Source: DATATV01 sp036268615 (GTDB lineage: Bacteria; Actinomycetota; Actinomycetes; Mycobacteriales; Pseudonocardiaceae). Taken from it: a DNA stretch of 64,000 nt. A model generated the notes under the pieces. It saw only the letters and a program-made list of their open reading frames with translations. It did no database searches and had not been told where the DNA came from. Location of the stretch: the NCBI GenBank assembly GCA_036268615.1, contig DATATV010000051.1:48244-112243 (forward strand), in the 5' to 3' direction. The position numbers were made by a program, and so were the translations under genes. How positions within the stretch are numbered: the stretch's first letter is position 1; every line of letters starts with the position of its first letter. This document shows positions 24,682 through 33,095 of this stretch, piece after piece.

Positions 24682-24957
24682 TTACGCGGCCTCTCCCCCG
24701 TCGCCACCGTCCACACTGTCGCCGTGCTTTCCTTCCTTCCGAGCGGCCTCGATCATCAGATTCAGCGCATCCGCGATCCGCCGGTCTCGCTCGGCGGTCA
24801 CGTGCTGGTAGATCATCGCGGCGCGAATGCTCGAATGGCCGATGCGCGACATGATCTCTTTGAGTGTCGCACCGGTCTGTGCGGTCAGCGTGCCGCCTGT
24901 ACGCCGTAGGTCGTGCAGATGCAGGTCCGGATTCGCGCCAGTCTTCGCCGGCGTGAG
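24682..24957 (-). pseudogene. C-terminal remnant of a tyrosine recombinase (phage/ICE integrase)
   Basis: The frame reads LHLHDLRRTGGTLTAQTGAT, then LKEIMSRIGHSSIRAAMIYQHV, then a charged tail ending GGDGGEAA. It has the H-x-x-R motif (HDLRRT), the second H/W-type position (GHSS) and the nucleophile Tyr (MIYQH) of tyrosine integrases. Only the last 91 codons remain. A TAG (24958-24960) precedes them and upstream sequence shows no N-terminal or core-binding domain. It points toward tRNA-Gly, the usual orientation of an integrase beside its att site. It is not functional as it stands. Confidence 0.85.
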
Positions 24958-25152
24958 CTATGTCGAGGCGCTGTCATGGCAGCTGTGCGGTATGGCACTC
25001 GATCCGAAGTTGGCGCCCGTTCAGCAGGTTTGGTCCTGATACTGAGCGGCCATCGCGTGGGTCGGAACTGTCATGTGCTGTCGCGGCCATCACGCTTGGT
25101 GTCTGAGCTGCGGAAACGTGCGCAACAAGATCGTGACAGGTGTCATGAGGGC

Positions 25153-25428
25153 CTAACGGCCGACTAGAGCAGCTGGTCGAACGCGGGCATCGAAGCCTTC
25201 TTCGATCACGATCTGGCCGTCGTCAACGCTGGGCCAACCCGGCGTCGCACCTTCCGCCGCATGGATGGCGGACCCAGCCCTGACGAGACTTGCTTCCAGC
25301 GCCGCCCCATCACTGTCTGCGTCGATCGGCTTCGATTCGGTCACCCGATCCAGCCACGCCCTTACCGGACCGACGGAGTGGGGCCCGAACACGGACCACG
25401 GCCTGGAGCAGTTAGCGCAGTCGCCCAT
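25153..25428 (-). CDS. Hypothetical protein, 91 residues
   Basis: Begins MGDCANCSRPWSVFG, with an ATG five bases after GAGG, and continues RAWLDRVTESKPIDAD and EEGFDARVRPAALVGR. Codon third positions are about 70 percent G or C, similar to the neighbouring accessory genes, and the composition looks like a folded acidic protein. The CxxC near the start could bind metal. I do not recognise it. The frame is open further upstream, but that part is antisense to the phosphatase gene. Confidence 0.4.
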   Translation of the reverse strand: MGDCANCSRPWSVFGPHSVGPVRAWLDRVTESKPIDADSDGAALEASLVRAGSAIHAAEGATPGWPSVDDGQIVIEEGFDARVRPAALVGR

Positions 25429-25530
25429 CCGCACCTCGCAAGAGCACACCACAATGCGCGATAATCCAGCCTGCCTACAGCAGACGCCAGGAATGCTCGA
25501 CATTGTCCATACCCAGGGGGTCGCCACGAC

Positions 25531-26385
25531 ATGCAGGTCGCATCGCTTTGGAAAACACTCGAGGAGCAACTTCTTCCAGTCTTCGCTGGATATCGCAGCC
25601 GCCTGTCCGAGTTGCCCATCGAGATCAAAGCTGATCGAACATTGCTGACCGAGGCGGATGTGGCCGTACAGAACCTGATCGTCCGTGAGATCCATCGCGT
25701 CGAGCCCGATGCCGTGATCATCGCCGAGGAAGACGGCCGTACGGATCAGAGAAAGGATGTAATCACGGCGTCTGGTCGGGTATGGGTGATCGATCCGATT
25801 GATGGAACAGCTGAATTCGTCCGCCCCGAGCGGATCGAGTTCTGCTCCGTGGTGTGCTTGCTCGAGGACTGGCAGCCGGTCGCCGCATTTGTGCTCGGAC
25901 CGGAACTCGGCGTTGGCCGGAGCCCCCTGGTGATACGCACGGACGCTGCGGCGGAAGTGTTGCTGTTGAACGAGGAGCCCGCGCCAAAACGAACATCGAG
26001 GAACGGCCCGGCATGGATCTCCGCCACCCGCAGTTCGGACGATCCCGTCCGGGCCTTCGATGACGTCGCCAAACAGGCGGGCTACCAACTCAAGAAACGG
26101 ACCAGTTCCCAGACGCTGGACATGGTGCGTACTGCTGTCGACCTGACGGGCCACACCGAGCCCGCGCTACCGGCCTTCGACCTGTTCTGGCGGCGGCAGC
26201 AGAAGGTCTGGGATGGCCTCGCCGGGCTGTGCCTCGGTGCCAACGTGGGCCTGCGCAGCGTCGACGAGCGCGGCGAGGTGCTGCCGCTGGGGCCACAGTT
26301 GTTGAGTCAGGCTGAGCCGACGTTCGACTCGACGGTGATGGGGAGACCGGAGACAGTGTCCTGGTTCTTGGACGCGACACGGTGA
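25531..26385 (+). CDS. Inositol monophosphatase/CysQ-like phosphatase
   Basis: A 284-residue member of the Li-sensitive FIG phosphatase superfamily. The metal site is present: LLTEADVAVQ (Glu41-Asp43), IIAEEDG (Glu66-Glu67) and the signature WVIDPIDGTAEFV (Asp88, Asp91). The substrate could be PAP/PAPS (CysQ role), inositol phosphate or fructose bisphosphate; motifs alone do not decide. The N-terminus and C-terminus are divergent. The ATG has GGGGG ten bases upstream. It overlaps the next gene by four bases, a pair that may act together. Third-position GC is lower than in the backbone genes, which supports acquisition with the island. Confidence 0.8.
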   Translation: MQVASLWKTLEEQLLPVFAGYRSRLSELPIEIKADRTLLTEADVAVQNLIVREIHRVEPDAVIIAEEDGRTDQRKDVITASGRVWVIDPIDGTAEFVRPERIEFCSVVCLLEDWQPVAAFVLGPELGVGRSPLVIRTDAAAEVLLLNEEPAPKRTSRNGPAWISATRSSDDPVRAFDDVAKQAGYQLKKRTSSQTLDMVRTAVDLTGHTEPALPAFDLFWRRQQKVWDGLAGLCLGANVGLRSVDERGEVLPLGPQLLSQAEPTFDSTVMGRPETVSWFLDATR

Positions 26386-27647
26386 TGACCCGGCCAAACA
26401 ACGATGTCCTCATAGACGTAACGTCGTTGATCAGTGCCGAGGATTTCATAATCTCGCAAAATTACTCGGTCATGCCGGAAGACCCATTCGCCCGGCAGTG
26501 CTTCGTCGAGGTCGTCCAGTCCCTGATTTTCATGCCGCACGTCTACGTGGCCCATCCCGTCCTGCGCAGCCCGCGACCGGACGACTTCGGCGAGCGTCCG
26601 TTGCTGCTGCGGGCGCTCATGCGGGCCGGGATGCTACGCCCGCTACATCTGGACCGAGCCGAGCAAACGGCTGCGCAGCAGCTGGAGGACGCCGCGTTGG
26701 ACGACCTCAAGAGCGCTCACGGCATGATCAGCATGGTGCGCTTCGTCGACCAGACGTTGGCCTGTGATCGGGCGAGTGTTGGCGGGCAAACAGCCATGTC
26801 TCAACGCCTGCGCCAGTGGAGCGGCTTCCAGGACCGGCAGGTACGTTCGACAGTGGGACATCACACCGACCGAATTCCGACCCGAGACGGAGTCGAGGAG
26901 GACGGCTTTGGTGAATGGGCGCGGGCTGCCGCCGTGATCCTGAGTGGACCGCTGAAGGAAATTGCCCAACCAACGCAAGGGCAGTACGTCATGGCAACGC
27001 TCGCCCGAGGACTGAAGTACCAGGCGAGAGCAGATGCCAGCGCGGTCACCTACCAGTCCCATCCGATGCGCCGTGACTTCTCGCTCACCTTTGACCTGAC
27101 TCGCGATGGCGTCACAGGCAACGTTGTCCTCGGCGTCATCCAGGCCGTACGCGGTATCCACGCCTCGCTCACGGATGCCGGGGGAGCCAATGATTCCCAC
27201 CGATTCGAACTGCTCCAACTGGAGCTGCCGCTTCTTGGTGGGAGGTTGTGGCCGCCATCGGAGACCGGGCGGCTCGACGACGATGAATGGATCGCCTTTG
27301 TCGTTGAGCGCATCAAGGACTACCGCATCCGCGCAACGGATCTGCGGCGCGCCGTCGAACTCTGCGTGACCGACGAGGACTATCTGCGCCTGGCTCGTGA
27401 CATCGACGCAGTAAAACGACAGCTACTGGAACGGCTTGGGCTGCGCCAAGTCGAACTGTCGGCGATGGAACGTGAACTGGTCGACTCCGTCGCCTCGGTG
27501 GCGCAGGCCGCGCCGGGGATACCCAAGGTCAGCGGTCTGTGGTTCGGCGCAAGAACGCTGGGCAAGAAATTCCGCTTCACGGGGCAGCCATACCAGAGGT
27601 TCCTGTACCGGGAGTTTGTTGATGCGTGGAAGCGAGCCAGCCACTAA
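26382..27647 (+). CDS. Unknown protein coupled to the phosphatase
   Basis: A 421-residue soluble protein, start GTG 26382 or ATG 26385, overlapping the phosphatase stop. The N-terminal part (NDVLIDVTSLISAEDF; VVQSLIFMPHVYVAHPVL) looks like an alpha/beta fold beginning with a strand ending in Asp. The middle has RDFSLTFDLTRDGVTG and a long helical region with LARDIDAVKRQLLERLG. No signal peptide or membrane helix is visible. I cannot assign a family. Tight coupling to a phosphatase within an island that also holds a TIR gene makes a defence or signalling role worth testing, but this is inference. Confidence 0.7.
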   Translation: MMTRPNNDVLIDVTSLISAEDFIISQNYSVMPEDPFARQCFVEVVQSLIFMPHVYVAHPVLRSPRPDDFGERPLLLRALMRAGMLRPLHLDRAEQTAAQQLEDAALDDLKSAHGMISMVRFVDQTLACDRASVGGQTAMSQRLRQWSGFQDRQVRSTVGHHTDRIPTRDGVEEDGFGEWARAAAVILSGPLKEIAQPTQGQYVMATLARGLKYQARADASAVTYQSHPMRRDFSLTFDLTRDGVTGNVVLGVIQAVRGIHASLTDAGGANDSHRFELLQLELPLLGGRLWPPSETGRLDDDEWIAFVVERIKDYRIRATDLRRAVELCVTDEDYLRLARDIDAVKRQLLERLGLRQVELSAMERELVDSVASVAQAAPGIPKVSGLWFGARTLGKKFRFTGQPYQRFLYREFVDAWKRASH

Positions 27648-27807
27648 CCGATTGCCTTCAGGCATGACGTTGCTGGTCGTGGGTCAGCGGCCTGCTTGCC
27701 CCACGACGAGACCGCCGAGCCTGACCGTAATTCGACCGGGCCAGCTCGCGCAACGGGTTTCGGGCGACGGGTTTCGGGCGACGGGAACGGTCAGACCTGA
27801 GGCGGAT

Positions 27808-28563
27808 TCAGGAGAGCAGGACTGCCCTGTCTCGGATGCTGTCCCAGGTGGTCGTCGGTAGGTCGGCTATGACCAGCAGCTCATCGACGTTGGCGAAGGA
27901 GCCGCCGTGGCGGCCTCGGGCTTCGACGATGGCTGCGCCTACCTCGGGCGGGATGCCGCAGACGTCGGCGATGGTGTGGGCGGGGGCGGTGTTCAGGTCG
28001 ACCAGCCCACCGTCGTCGTAGGTTCGGGCCAGGTCGGGGCGGCCGACGTGGAGTTCGCGGGCCAGCATCGGGTCCTCCCGGGCCAGCTTTCGGGACTCCT
28101 CGCGGCGGGATCGGGCGGCCAGGATGGCCTGGACGGCGGGGTCCACCGCCGGAGCGTTGCTGATCAGGGCGCCTTCGTAGACCATGCGGCGGAGGGGGCC
28201 CAACTGGATGCAACCGACGATGATGACGGCGATCGCGAGTAGGCCACCGATCGTGCTGATGAGGCTGTTCGAGGTCGCCTGAGGCTGGCCTGCGGTGTTC
28301 TGCGGAGTCAGGGACAGGAGCACGTAGATGACTACGTCGAGAGCGCCGTAGATCAGTGCCAGGAGGCGCGATTTCTTGGTACGCAACCGGTGGGCGGCGT
28401 GTACGAACGGGACCCAGGCGAACGTTCCGGCGGTGGCGATGAGGACGACGTAGTACCACCGGCCGGCTATCCGGAAGCCGCGGTGGACGGGCGGTGGGGT
28501 TCCCTGGGCGGGATTCTGCGGGGGTCCTGGGGCCCAGTTCCCTTGTGGGTTGTAGCTCTGCAT
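27808..28563 (-). CDS. Membrane protein with C-terminal helix-hairpin-helix domain
   Basis: 251 residues. The N-terminus is Pro/Gln rich, then three hydrophobic segments (YYVVLIATAGTFAWVPFV; LLALIYGALDVVIYVLL; ISTIGGLLAIAVIIVG). The C-terminal 70 residues form a ComEA-like HhH unit, GGLVDLNTAPAHTIADVCG, with PEVGAAIVEARGRHGGSFA following. HhH domains usually bind DNA or mediate protein contacts. The start is an ATG 34 bp after the TIR gene stop on the same strand, so the two are likely one operon. ComEA proteins have one helix and a periplasmic HhH; here the extra helices suggest a different topology, possibly with the HhH inside the cell. Confidence 0.8.
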   Translation of the reverse strand: MQSYNPQGNWAPGPPQNPAQGTPPPVHRGFRIAGRWYYVVLIATAGTFAWVPFVHAAHRLRTKKSRLLALIYGALDVVIYVLLSLTPQNTAGQPQATSNSLISTIGGLLAIAVIIVGCIQLGPLRRMVYEGALISNAPAVDPAVQAILAARSRREESRKLAREDPMLARELHVGRPDLARTYDDGGLVDLNTAPAHTIADVCGIPPEVGAAIVEARGRHGGSFANVDELLVIADLPTTTWDSIRDRAVLLS

Positions 28564-28596
28564 CGCGTGTCCCGACCTTTCAGCTACTCGACGGGC

Positions 28597-29715
28597 TCAG
28601 CCCGCCATGTCGGCCCAGCCTCGGACGATCTCCAGTGCGGTGCGGATCGAGGTGATCCCGATTCGCGCCGGCCTTATCGAGTTCCGCATCGCCGAGTTCA
28701 GTACTTCGACCGGCATCATGCGCGTCAGGAGCTCGGATATCGAATGCTCAACCGCGTCGAGTTCGTTCATACTGCCGGCCATCACCTTCAGTTCGCCGGC
28801 GAACTCGTCCTTCATCTCCGGTGTGCCGAACTCCCTTACCAGCGAGTACAACGCGCGGATCGCCGAGTCCGCCTCGACCGCGCTGTTCTCCCATTCCCGG
28901 CCGATATTGCCGATTCGAGCACTGACATCCTTCATCTCCGGCGCCAGCGACAGCAGTATGGCCTGGCGGGAATCCTCCGGCGCGCTGTTGATCCGCGCGG
29001 TCGCGGAATCGAGCACCAACTTCCACTCGACCATCGCGTCATACATCTCCTGACCGACGGCGGTCATGCGCTGCGCGGCCGCACCGAATGCCTGGACGTA
29101 GTCGAGCAGGCCGGGATCATCGTCGTCGAACCGACTGGCGTCCGCGCCGGTCACCATGGCCGAGGCCGGTGGGCCGATCTCCTGGTCCAGGGATGACTCC
29201 GCCAGTTCGGTGGCGTCCACCAGCTTGTTGGCGACCGTGAGCATTGCTCGCCGCCAGGTTGCCGACGTCGTGCCCTCGATGGCCGCGTCTCGGAAGTCGA
29301 AGTACTGCCGTTGGGCGATGACCCGAGCGGCGATGTCGTCGCTGTCCTCGGTGATGTAACCCTGGCCCAGGACCAGAACCGGCAGTAGGAGGTCTGTCAC
29401 ACCGAGGTTCTTCGCGGCACTGTAGAAGGCGAGGATTTCCTCTCGACAGTATGAACGGTCGAAATACGTACGCGTCACCAGCGGCATGAACACCAGCGCG
29501 CCCTCGATGCTGGCGTTGATCTGTTGACGCCAGTCCTGGCCCCAGCCGATCGACTCCCGGTCGATGAAGACCTGAACCCGCCGACCACGGTCGCCGAAGC
29601 AGAGGCCCTCCAGGTCACGTTTGACGTTGTCCACGAAGCCGAGCATCTCGTCGTCGTTGCGCGAGTAGCTCAGGAAGCATTTGATCGGTGGCTGCTCGGT
29701 GGAAATCGCGCTCAT
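28597..29715 (-). CDS. TIR-domain protein with helical C-terminus
   Basis: 372 residues. Residues about 10-150 are a TIR domain: KCFLSYSRNDDE (first strand and box 1), VQVFIDRESIGWGQDWRQQI, and DRSYCREEILAFY with the candidate catalytic Glu93 in the C-x-x-E position. Residues 190-372 are mostly helical with no recognisable sensor domain. Bacterial TIR proteins often degrade NAD+ or make cyclic ADP-ribose variants in phage defence; the retained Glu fits an active enzyme. The ATG follows GAGGTCAGGTA. It is co-directional with the membrane HhH gene. It is not the Thoeris ThsB arrangement. Confidence 0.85.
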   Translation of the reverse strand: MSAISTEQPPIKCFLSYSRNDDEMLGFVDNVKRDLEGLCFGDRGRRVQVFIDRESIGWGQDWRQQINASIEGALVFMPLVTRTYFDRSYCREEILAFYSAAKNLGVTDLLLPVLVLGQGYITEDSDDIAARVIAQRQYFDFRDAAIEGTTSATWRRAMLTVANKLVDATELAESSLDQEIGPPASAMVTGADASRFDDDDPGLLDYVQAFGAAAQRMTAVGQEMYDAMVEWKLVLDSATARINSAPEDSRQAILLSLAPEMKDVSARIGNIGREWENSAVEADSAIRALYSLVREFGTPEMKDEFAGELKVMAGSMNELDAVEHSISELLTRMMPVEVLNSAMRNSIRPARIGITSIRTALEIVRGWADMAG

Positions 29716-29909
29716 TACCTGACCTCGTCGCAGGACCCGCCCTCGGCTCGAACACTCAAACTTGTAGCACCGAGGGCCGACGTTTGATCAGCGATGAGGC
29801 GAATTGTCCTGCACTTGACCCGGAACTGTCCACACGCGATTCAGGACAGCGCGATTCGGGACGGCGCGATTTCGGGACAGGGTGACTCAGAGCAGCTAAG
29901 CGCGGAGGA

Positions 29910-30395
29910 TCATCCCTCGATCGTGAAGCCTGCCGTCTTCATGGCTTCGTCGAAGTTCACAGTCTTGTGTTGGATGCCGTTGAGCAGCCGAGGGATCGGC
30001 AGGTCCGCCGACGTGACGGTCCACGTGGTGGCGTCGGGGGCGGTGTCGGCGTGGTCGTTGACCGGGGTCGGGTTCGGGAGGTAGACACGGTTGCCGTCCG
30101 CGGTCACCAGGAGGGTGCGCGTGACCGGCGTGCCCCGCCACAGCAATTCGGCCCAGAAGCCGCGGACCTTGGGGTCGGGGAAGTGCGACCACGCGGCCCA
30201 TTCCTTGCCCCACTCCTCGCCCCGGTTGGCGTCCGCGCCCCAGGCGAGTGCCACGTCGAGGTCTGCCTTGTGGTGGGCCAGGTACTCGTACGAGCCGGCA
30301 CCCAATCGCACGGGCTCGGCGGCCGACCTGTTGAGCAGGGCCCAGTCCGCCGGCTCGCTCTCGTGCACGAGGGTGATCAGCTCTTCGTAGCGCAT
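29910..30395 (-). CDS. Hypothetical protein, 161 residues
   Basis: A soluble Trp-rich protein: MRYEELITLVHESEPADW at the start, AEPVRLGAGSYEYLAHHKAD, GEEWGKEWAAWSHFPDPKV, and a C-terminal half with TTWTVTSADLPIPRLLNGI. This pattern recurs in actinomycete hypothetical proteins, but I know no name or function. No membrane segment. It stands alone between the TIR gene and the PASTA gene. Confidence 0.7.
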   Translation of the reverse strand: MRYEELITLVHESEPADWALLNRSAAEPVRLGAGSYEYLAHHKADLDVALAWGADANRGEEWGKEWAAWSHFPDPKVRGFWAELLWRGTPVTRTLLVTADGNRVYLPNPTPVNDHADTAPDATTWTVTSADLPIPRLLNGIQHKTVNFDEAMKTAGFTIEG

Positions 30396-30446
30396 GGGGA
30401 GCAGTCTGGCCGCTTCCCGCTCGCTACGCCAGGGATGACGACCGGC

Positions 30447-30791
30447 TCAGGCTCGGGCTCGGTTCGTTCGCGTCGGCGGGAGCGGGCGGCGGGGTTCGCG
30501 GACGCCTGCCTGTCCGTCGTCGCCGGACAGCCGGACGGTGACAGTTGAGGCTGCGGGGAGCCAGGCGCCGGGTTCCGGGTGCTGGTCCACGACTGTTCCC
30601 TCGTCGGTGGACGACTCGCCAGTGGACGGCTCCTCGGTGGACGAGGAGATCACCAGTGCGGCGGGGACGGCCTTGCGGGCCTCGGCCAGGGACAGGCCGG
30701 TGAGATCGGGGACCAGGTTGAGGCCGGCCAGGTCGGCGGGTGGGCGGCTGTAGTTCAGTCTGCGCGCGAGCTTCGTCTTGCCGCTTCCCAT
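30447..30791 (-). CDS. PASTA-domain small protein
   Basis: A 114-residue protein with one PASTA-like unit. LVPDLTGLSLAEARKAV opens it and GTVVDQHPEPGAWLPAASTV closes it, the classical start and end of the fold, with an atypical Ser/Thr/Glu-rich insertion between. PASTA domains bind peptidoglycan or beta-lactams when outside the cell, but no signal peptide or membrane helix is visible here. The second ATG (30791) is used because GGAGG lies six bases upstream. Probably a stand-alone gene. Confidence 0.65.
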   Translation of the reverse strand: MGSGKTKLARRLNYSRPPADLAGLNLVPDLTGLSLAEARKAVPAALVISSSTEEPSTGESSTDEGTVVDQHPEPGAWLPAASTVTVRLSGDDGQAGVREPRRPLPPTRTNRARA

Positions 30792-30842
30792 CATCGACCT
30801 CCGGGGTCAGCTGAATACATCCACGTTTTCGACCCTACGCCA

Positions 30843-30881
30843 GAAGGCCCGGGCCGTTGGAGAACGGCGGCCCGGGCCTTC
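30843..30881. terminator. Terminator hairpin after the GlsB gene
   Basis: GAAGGCCCGGGCC (30843-30855) pairs perfectly with GGCCCGGGCCTTC (30869-30881). It lies 30 bp beyond the stop of the minus-strand GlsB gene. Confidence 0.75.
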
Positions 30882-30910
30882 AGCGGATGGAAGTCGGAAG
30901 GGAAACGCTG

Positions 30911-31180
30911 CTAACTGCGGACCGACCTGCGGCCCACCACCAGGCGGTAGATGCCCAGCACGACGATCGCGCCGACGATGGCCAGCAACCACGTGCGCAG
31001 GTTGAAGAAACCGCCCAGGTCCGTGTGGAAGATGTACTTGCCGATGATCCCGCCGACGAAGCCGCCGATGATGCCCAGCAGCATCGTCAGAATGAGCCCG
31101 CCGCCGTCTCTGCCCGGCATGATGGCCTTGGCGATCGCCCCAACGATCAACCCCAGAACGATCCAGCTGATGATGCCCAT
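30911..31180 (-). CDS. GlsB/YeaQ/YmgE-family stress membrane protein
   Basis: An 89-residue protein with three hydrophobic helices rich in Gly. MGIISWIVLGLIVGAIAKAI opens it and LLGIIGGFVGGIIGKYIF follows, which is the transglycosylase-associated (GlsB/YeaQ/YmgE) family pattern. Members are induced by general stress; biochemical role unclear. The ATG at 31180 has AAGGGAG six bases before it. Single gene ending in a strong hairpin. Confidence 0.9.
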   Translation of the reverse strand: MGIISWIVLGLIVGAIAKAIMPGRDGGGLILTMLLGIIGGFVGGIIGKYIFHTDLGGFFNLRTWLLAIVGAIVVLGIYRLVVGRRSVRS

Positions 31181-31326
31181 CGGTGCTCCCTTCTCACTGT
31201 CCGCCGGCCCCCGCGCCAACGGCACGTGCGCCCCTACGGAGCAGTGTGACCCTCCTCTTGACGTCCCGCATCTTTACCGTCCCTTTACCTTCTCACCCGA
31301 CCGGCGACAGAGCGGGAAGGGGCTGG

Positions 31327-31746
31327 TCAGGCCGCTCCGGACCAACCGGTCCAGCGGTCCACCCCGATCAGCACCACCGGGCCGGCCGGACGCGTGTCCT
31401 GGTACTGGGGGTACTTGGCCACGAGCCGGGCGAGGGGGCGTTCGGCCGCCTGCTCGTCGGTCAGAATGGTGGCCCGGCCGTCCGCTCGGACCCACCAGAG
31501 TTGGGTCCAGTCCTCGGCGTAGTGGTCGACCAGCAGCGATACCGTGGGGTTGGCCGCGATGTTGCGGAGGCGGCGTAGGTCGCGGGTGGTTTTGGGCTTG
31601 CCGTCGACGGCGAAGGCGACCGTCGCGCCCTCGACGGCGAACACGATGGGGACCAGGTGTGGCCGGCCATGTTCGTCCACTGTGGCCAGCCGGGCCGTGC
31701 GGGCGGCGGCGAACCGTTGTCTGGCCTCGGTTTCGTCGAGCTTCAT
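31327..31746 (-). CDS. PPOX-class F420-dependent oxidoreductase (TIGR03668-like)
   Basis: A 139-residue split-barrel flavin/F420 reductase. Typical features are RLATVDEHGRPHLVPIVFAV, the segment KPKTTRDLRRLRNIAANP and WTQLWWVRADGRA. The TIGR03668 family is found in F420-making actinobacteria. The likely role is reduction of a small molecule with F420H2; the substrate is unknown. The ATG is seven bases from the nei2 stop on the same strand, so it probably follows nei2 in a transcript. Confidence 0.85.
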   Translation of the reverse strand: MKLDETEARQRFAAARTARLATVDEHGRPHLVPIVFAVEGATVAFAVDGKPKTTRDLRRLRNIAANPTVSLLVDHYAEDWTQLWWVRADGRATILTDEQAAERPLARLVAKYPQYQDTRPAGPVVLIGVDRWTGWSGAA

Positions 31747-31753
31747 CCGGACC

Positions 31754-32566
31754 TCAGCTTCCGGGCTGGCAGGTCGGACACCAGTAGAGGTTGCGACCGG
31801 CGGTCACCGTGGTCGCCACCGGCGTACCGCACACCAGGCACGGCTGACCGGTCCGGCGATAGACGTAGACCTCACCGCCGTGCCGGTCCTCGCGCGGCGG
31901 GCGGCCCATCGCGGCGGGCAGGTGTTCCGGGCGGACCGTGTCGATCCTGCCGATGCGCATGCCCTCGCGCATCAGTTCGACCAGGTCGGCCCAGATGATC
32001 TTCCACTGGTCGTGGGTCAGGTCCCGACCTGCCTTCGCCGGGTTGATGCCGTGCCGGAACAGCACTTCTGCCCGGTAGACGTTGCCGACCCCGGAGATCA
32101 GCTGCTGGGTGAGCAGCAGGACCGAGATCGGCATCCGGGAACCGGAGATGCGGACCCACGACGCCTCCGGGTCGGCGTCCGCGCGCAGCGGGTCCGGGCC
32201 CAGCCGCGCGTGCAGCGCGCTGACCTGCTCGTCGACCATCAGCTCACACGTGTTCGGGCCGCGCAGGTCGGTCCAGTGCGTGCGGCCGACCATCCGCATC
32301 CGGACCTGACCCTCGGGCGCGGCCACCGGCAGCGGGTGCTCGGCGAACGTGCCGTACAGGCCGAGGTGGACGTGCACGGTCAGATCCGGGCCGTAGTTGT
32401 GTAAGAGGTGCTTGCCGTGCGCCTCGGCGGCCAGCAGTACCCGACCGTCGACGGTCGCGGCGTACGTCTCGAACCTGCCCTGCGGGCTGGACACGCGTAC
32501 CGGCGCACCGGCGTACCGGTCCTGGTGCAGCTGCGCCAACCGGTGCAGCGTGTGTCCCTCGGGCAT
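31754..32566 (-). CDS. nei2: DNA glycosylase/AP lyase, Fpg/Nei family (Nei2-like)
   Basis: 270 residues beginning MPEGHTLHR, so Pro1 and Glu2 (after Met removal) are the catalytic pair of endonuclease VIII-type enzymes that remove oxidised bases. The helix-two-turn-helix region is LISGVGNVYRAEVLFRHGINP, and a C-terminal zinc finger CLVCGTP...WCPTC is intact. The ATG at 32566 is two bases after the rpiB stop; the longer open frame upstream is spurious. The rpiB-nei2 pair matches Rv2465c-Rv2464c. Confidence 0.93.
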   Translation of the reverse strand: MPEGHTLHRLAQLHQDRYAGAPVRVSSPQGRFETYAATVDGRVLLAAEAHGKHLLHNYGPDLTVHVHLGLYGTFAEHPLPVAAPEGQVRMRMVGRTHWTDLRGPNTCELMVDEQVSALHARLGPDPLRADADPEASWVRISGSRMPISVLLLTQQLISGVGNVYRAEVLFRHGINPAKAGRDLTHDQWKIIWADLVELMREGMRIGRIDTVRPEHLPAAMGRPPREDRHGGEVYVYRRTGQPCLVCGTPVATTVTAGRNLYWCPTCQPGS

Positions 32567-32568
32567 GG

Positions 32569-33042
32569 TCAGGCCCCGGGCAGAGCCGGGATCTTGCCGG
32601 TCCGTTCGTACTCGGCCAGCAGCTCGATGCGGCGCTTGTGCCGCTCCCCCTCGGAGAACGGGGTGGCCAGGAACGCCTCGGCGATCGTGGTGGCGTCCTC
32701 GGCGCTGTGCATCCGGGCACCGATGCCGACCACCTGGGCGTTGTTGTGTTCCCGGGCCAGGGTGGCCGTCTCCACGCTCCAGGCGAGCGCGGCCCGGCAG
32801 CCGGGCACCTTGTTCGCCGCGATCTGCTCGCCGTTGCCCGAACCGCCCAGCACGATGCCCAGGCTGCCCGGGTCGTCGACCGTGCGGCGGGCGGTCTCCA
32901 GGCAGAAGGGCGGGTAGTCGTCGTCGGCGTCGTAGCTGAACGCGCCGACGTCGACGACCTCGTGGCCCTGACCGCTCAGCTGGGCGATGAGGTGGGTCTT
33001 GAGTTCGAAGCCGGCATGGTCGGAACCGATGTACACGCGCAC
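32569..33042 (-). CDS. rpiB: Ribose-5-phosphate isomerase B
   Basis: 157 residues, the normal length. It has VYIGSDHAGFELK at the start, GIVLGGSGNGEQIAANKVPG (phosphate-binding and active-site region) and CRAALAWS, with HNNAQVVGIGAR. In actinobacterial enzymes the base is Glu (SGNGE) in place of the Cys of the E. coli type, as seen here. Interconverts ribulose-5-P and ribose-5-P in the pentose phosphate pathway. GTG start. Confidence 0.95.
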   Translation of the reverse strand: MRVYIGSDHAGFELKTHLIAQLSGQGHEVVDVGAFSYDADDDYPPFCLETARRTVDDPGSLGIVLGGSGNGEQIAANKVPGCRAALAWSVETATLAREHNNAQVVGIGARMHSAEDATTIAEAFLATPFSEGERHKRRIELLAEYERTGKIPALPGA

Positions 33043-33095
33043 ACGGTGAGTAAACCAGGTGGTGCGCCGGGTACGTCCTGGCAGACTCCTCGAAG

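Noticed and set aside
25429..26154. Upstream part of the minus frame over the phosphatase gene
   Set aside because: The phosphatase motifs on the plus strand are decisive; only the 3' part beyond it is kept as a weak candidate.
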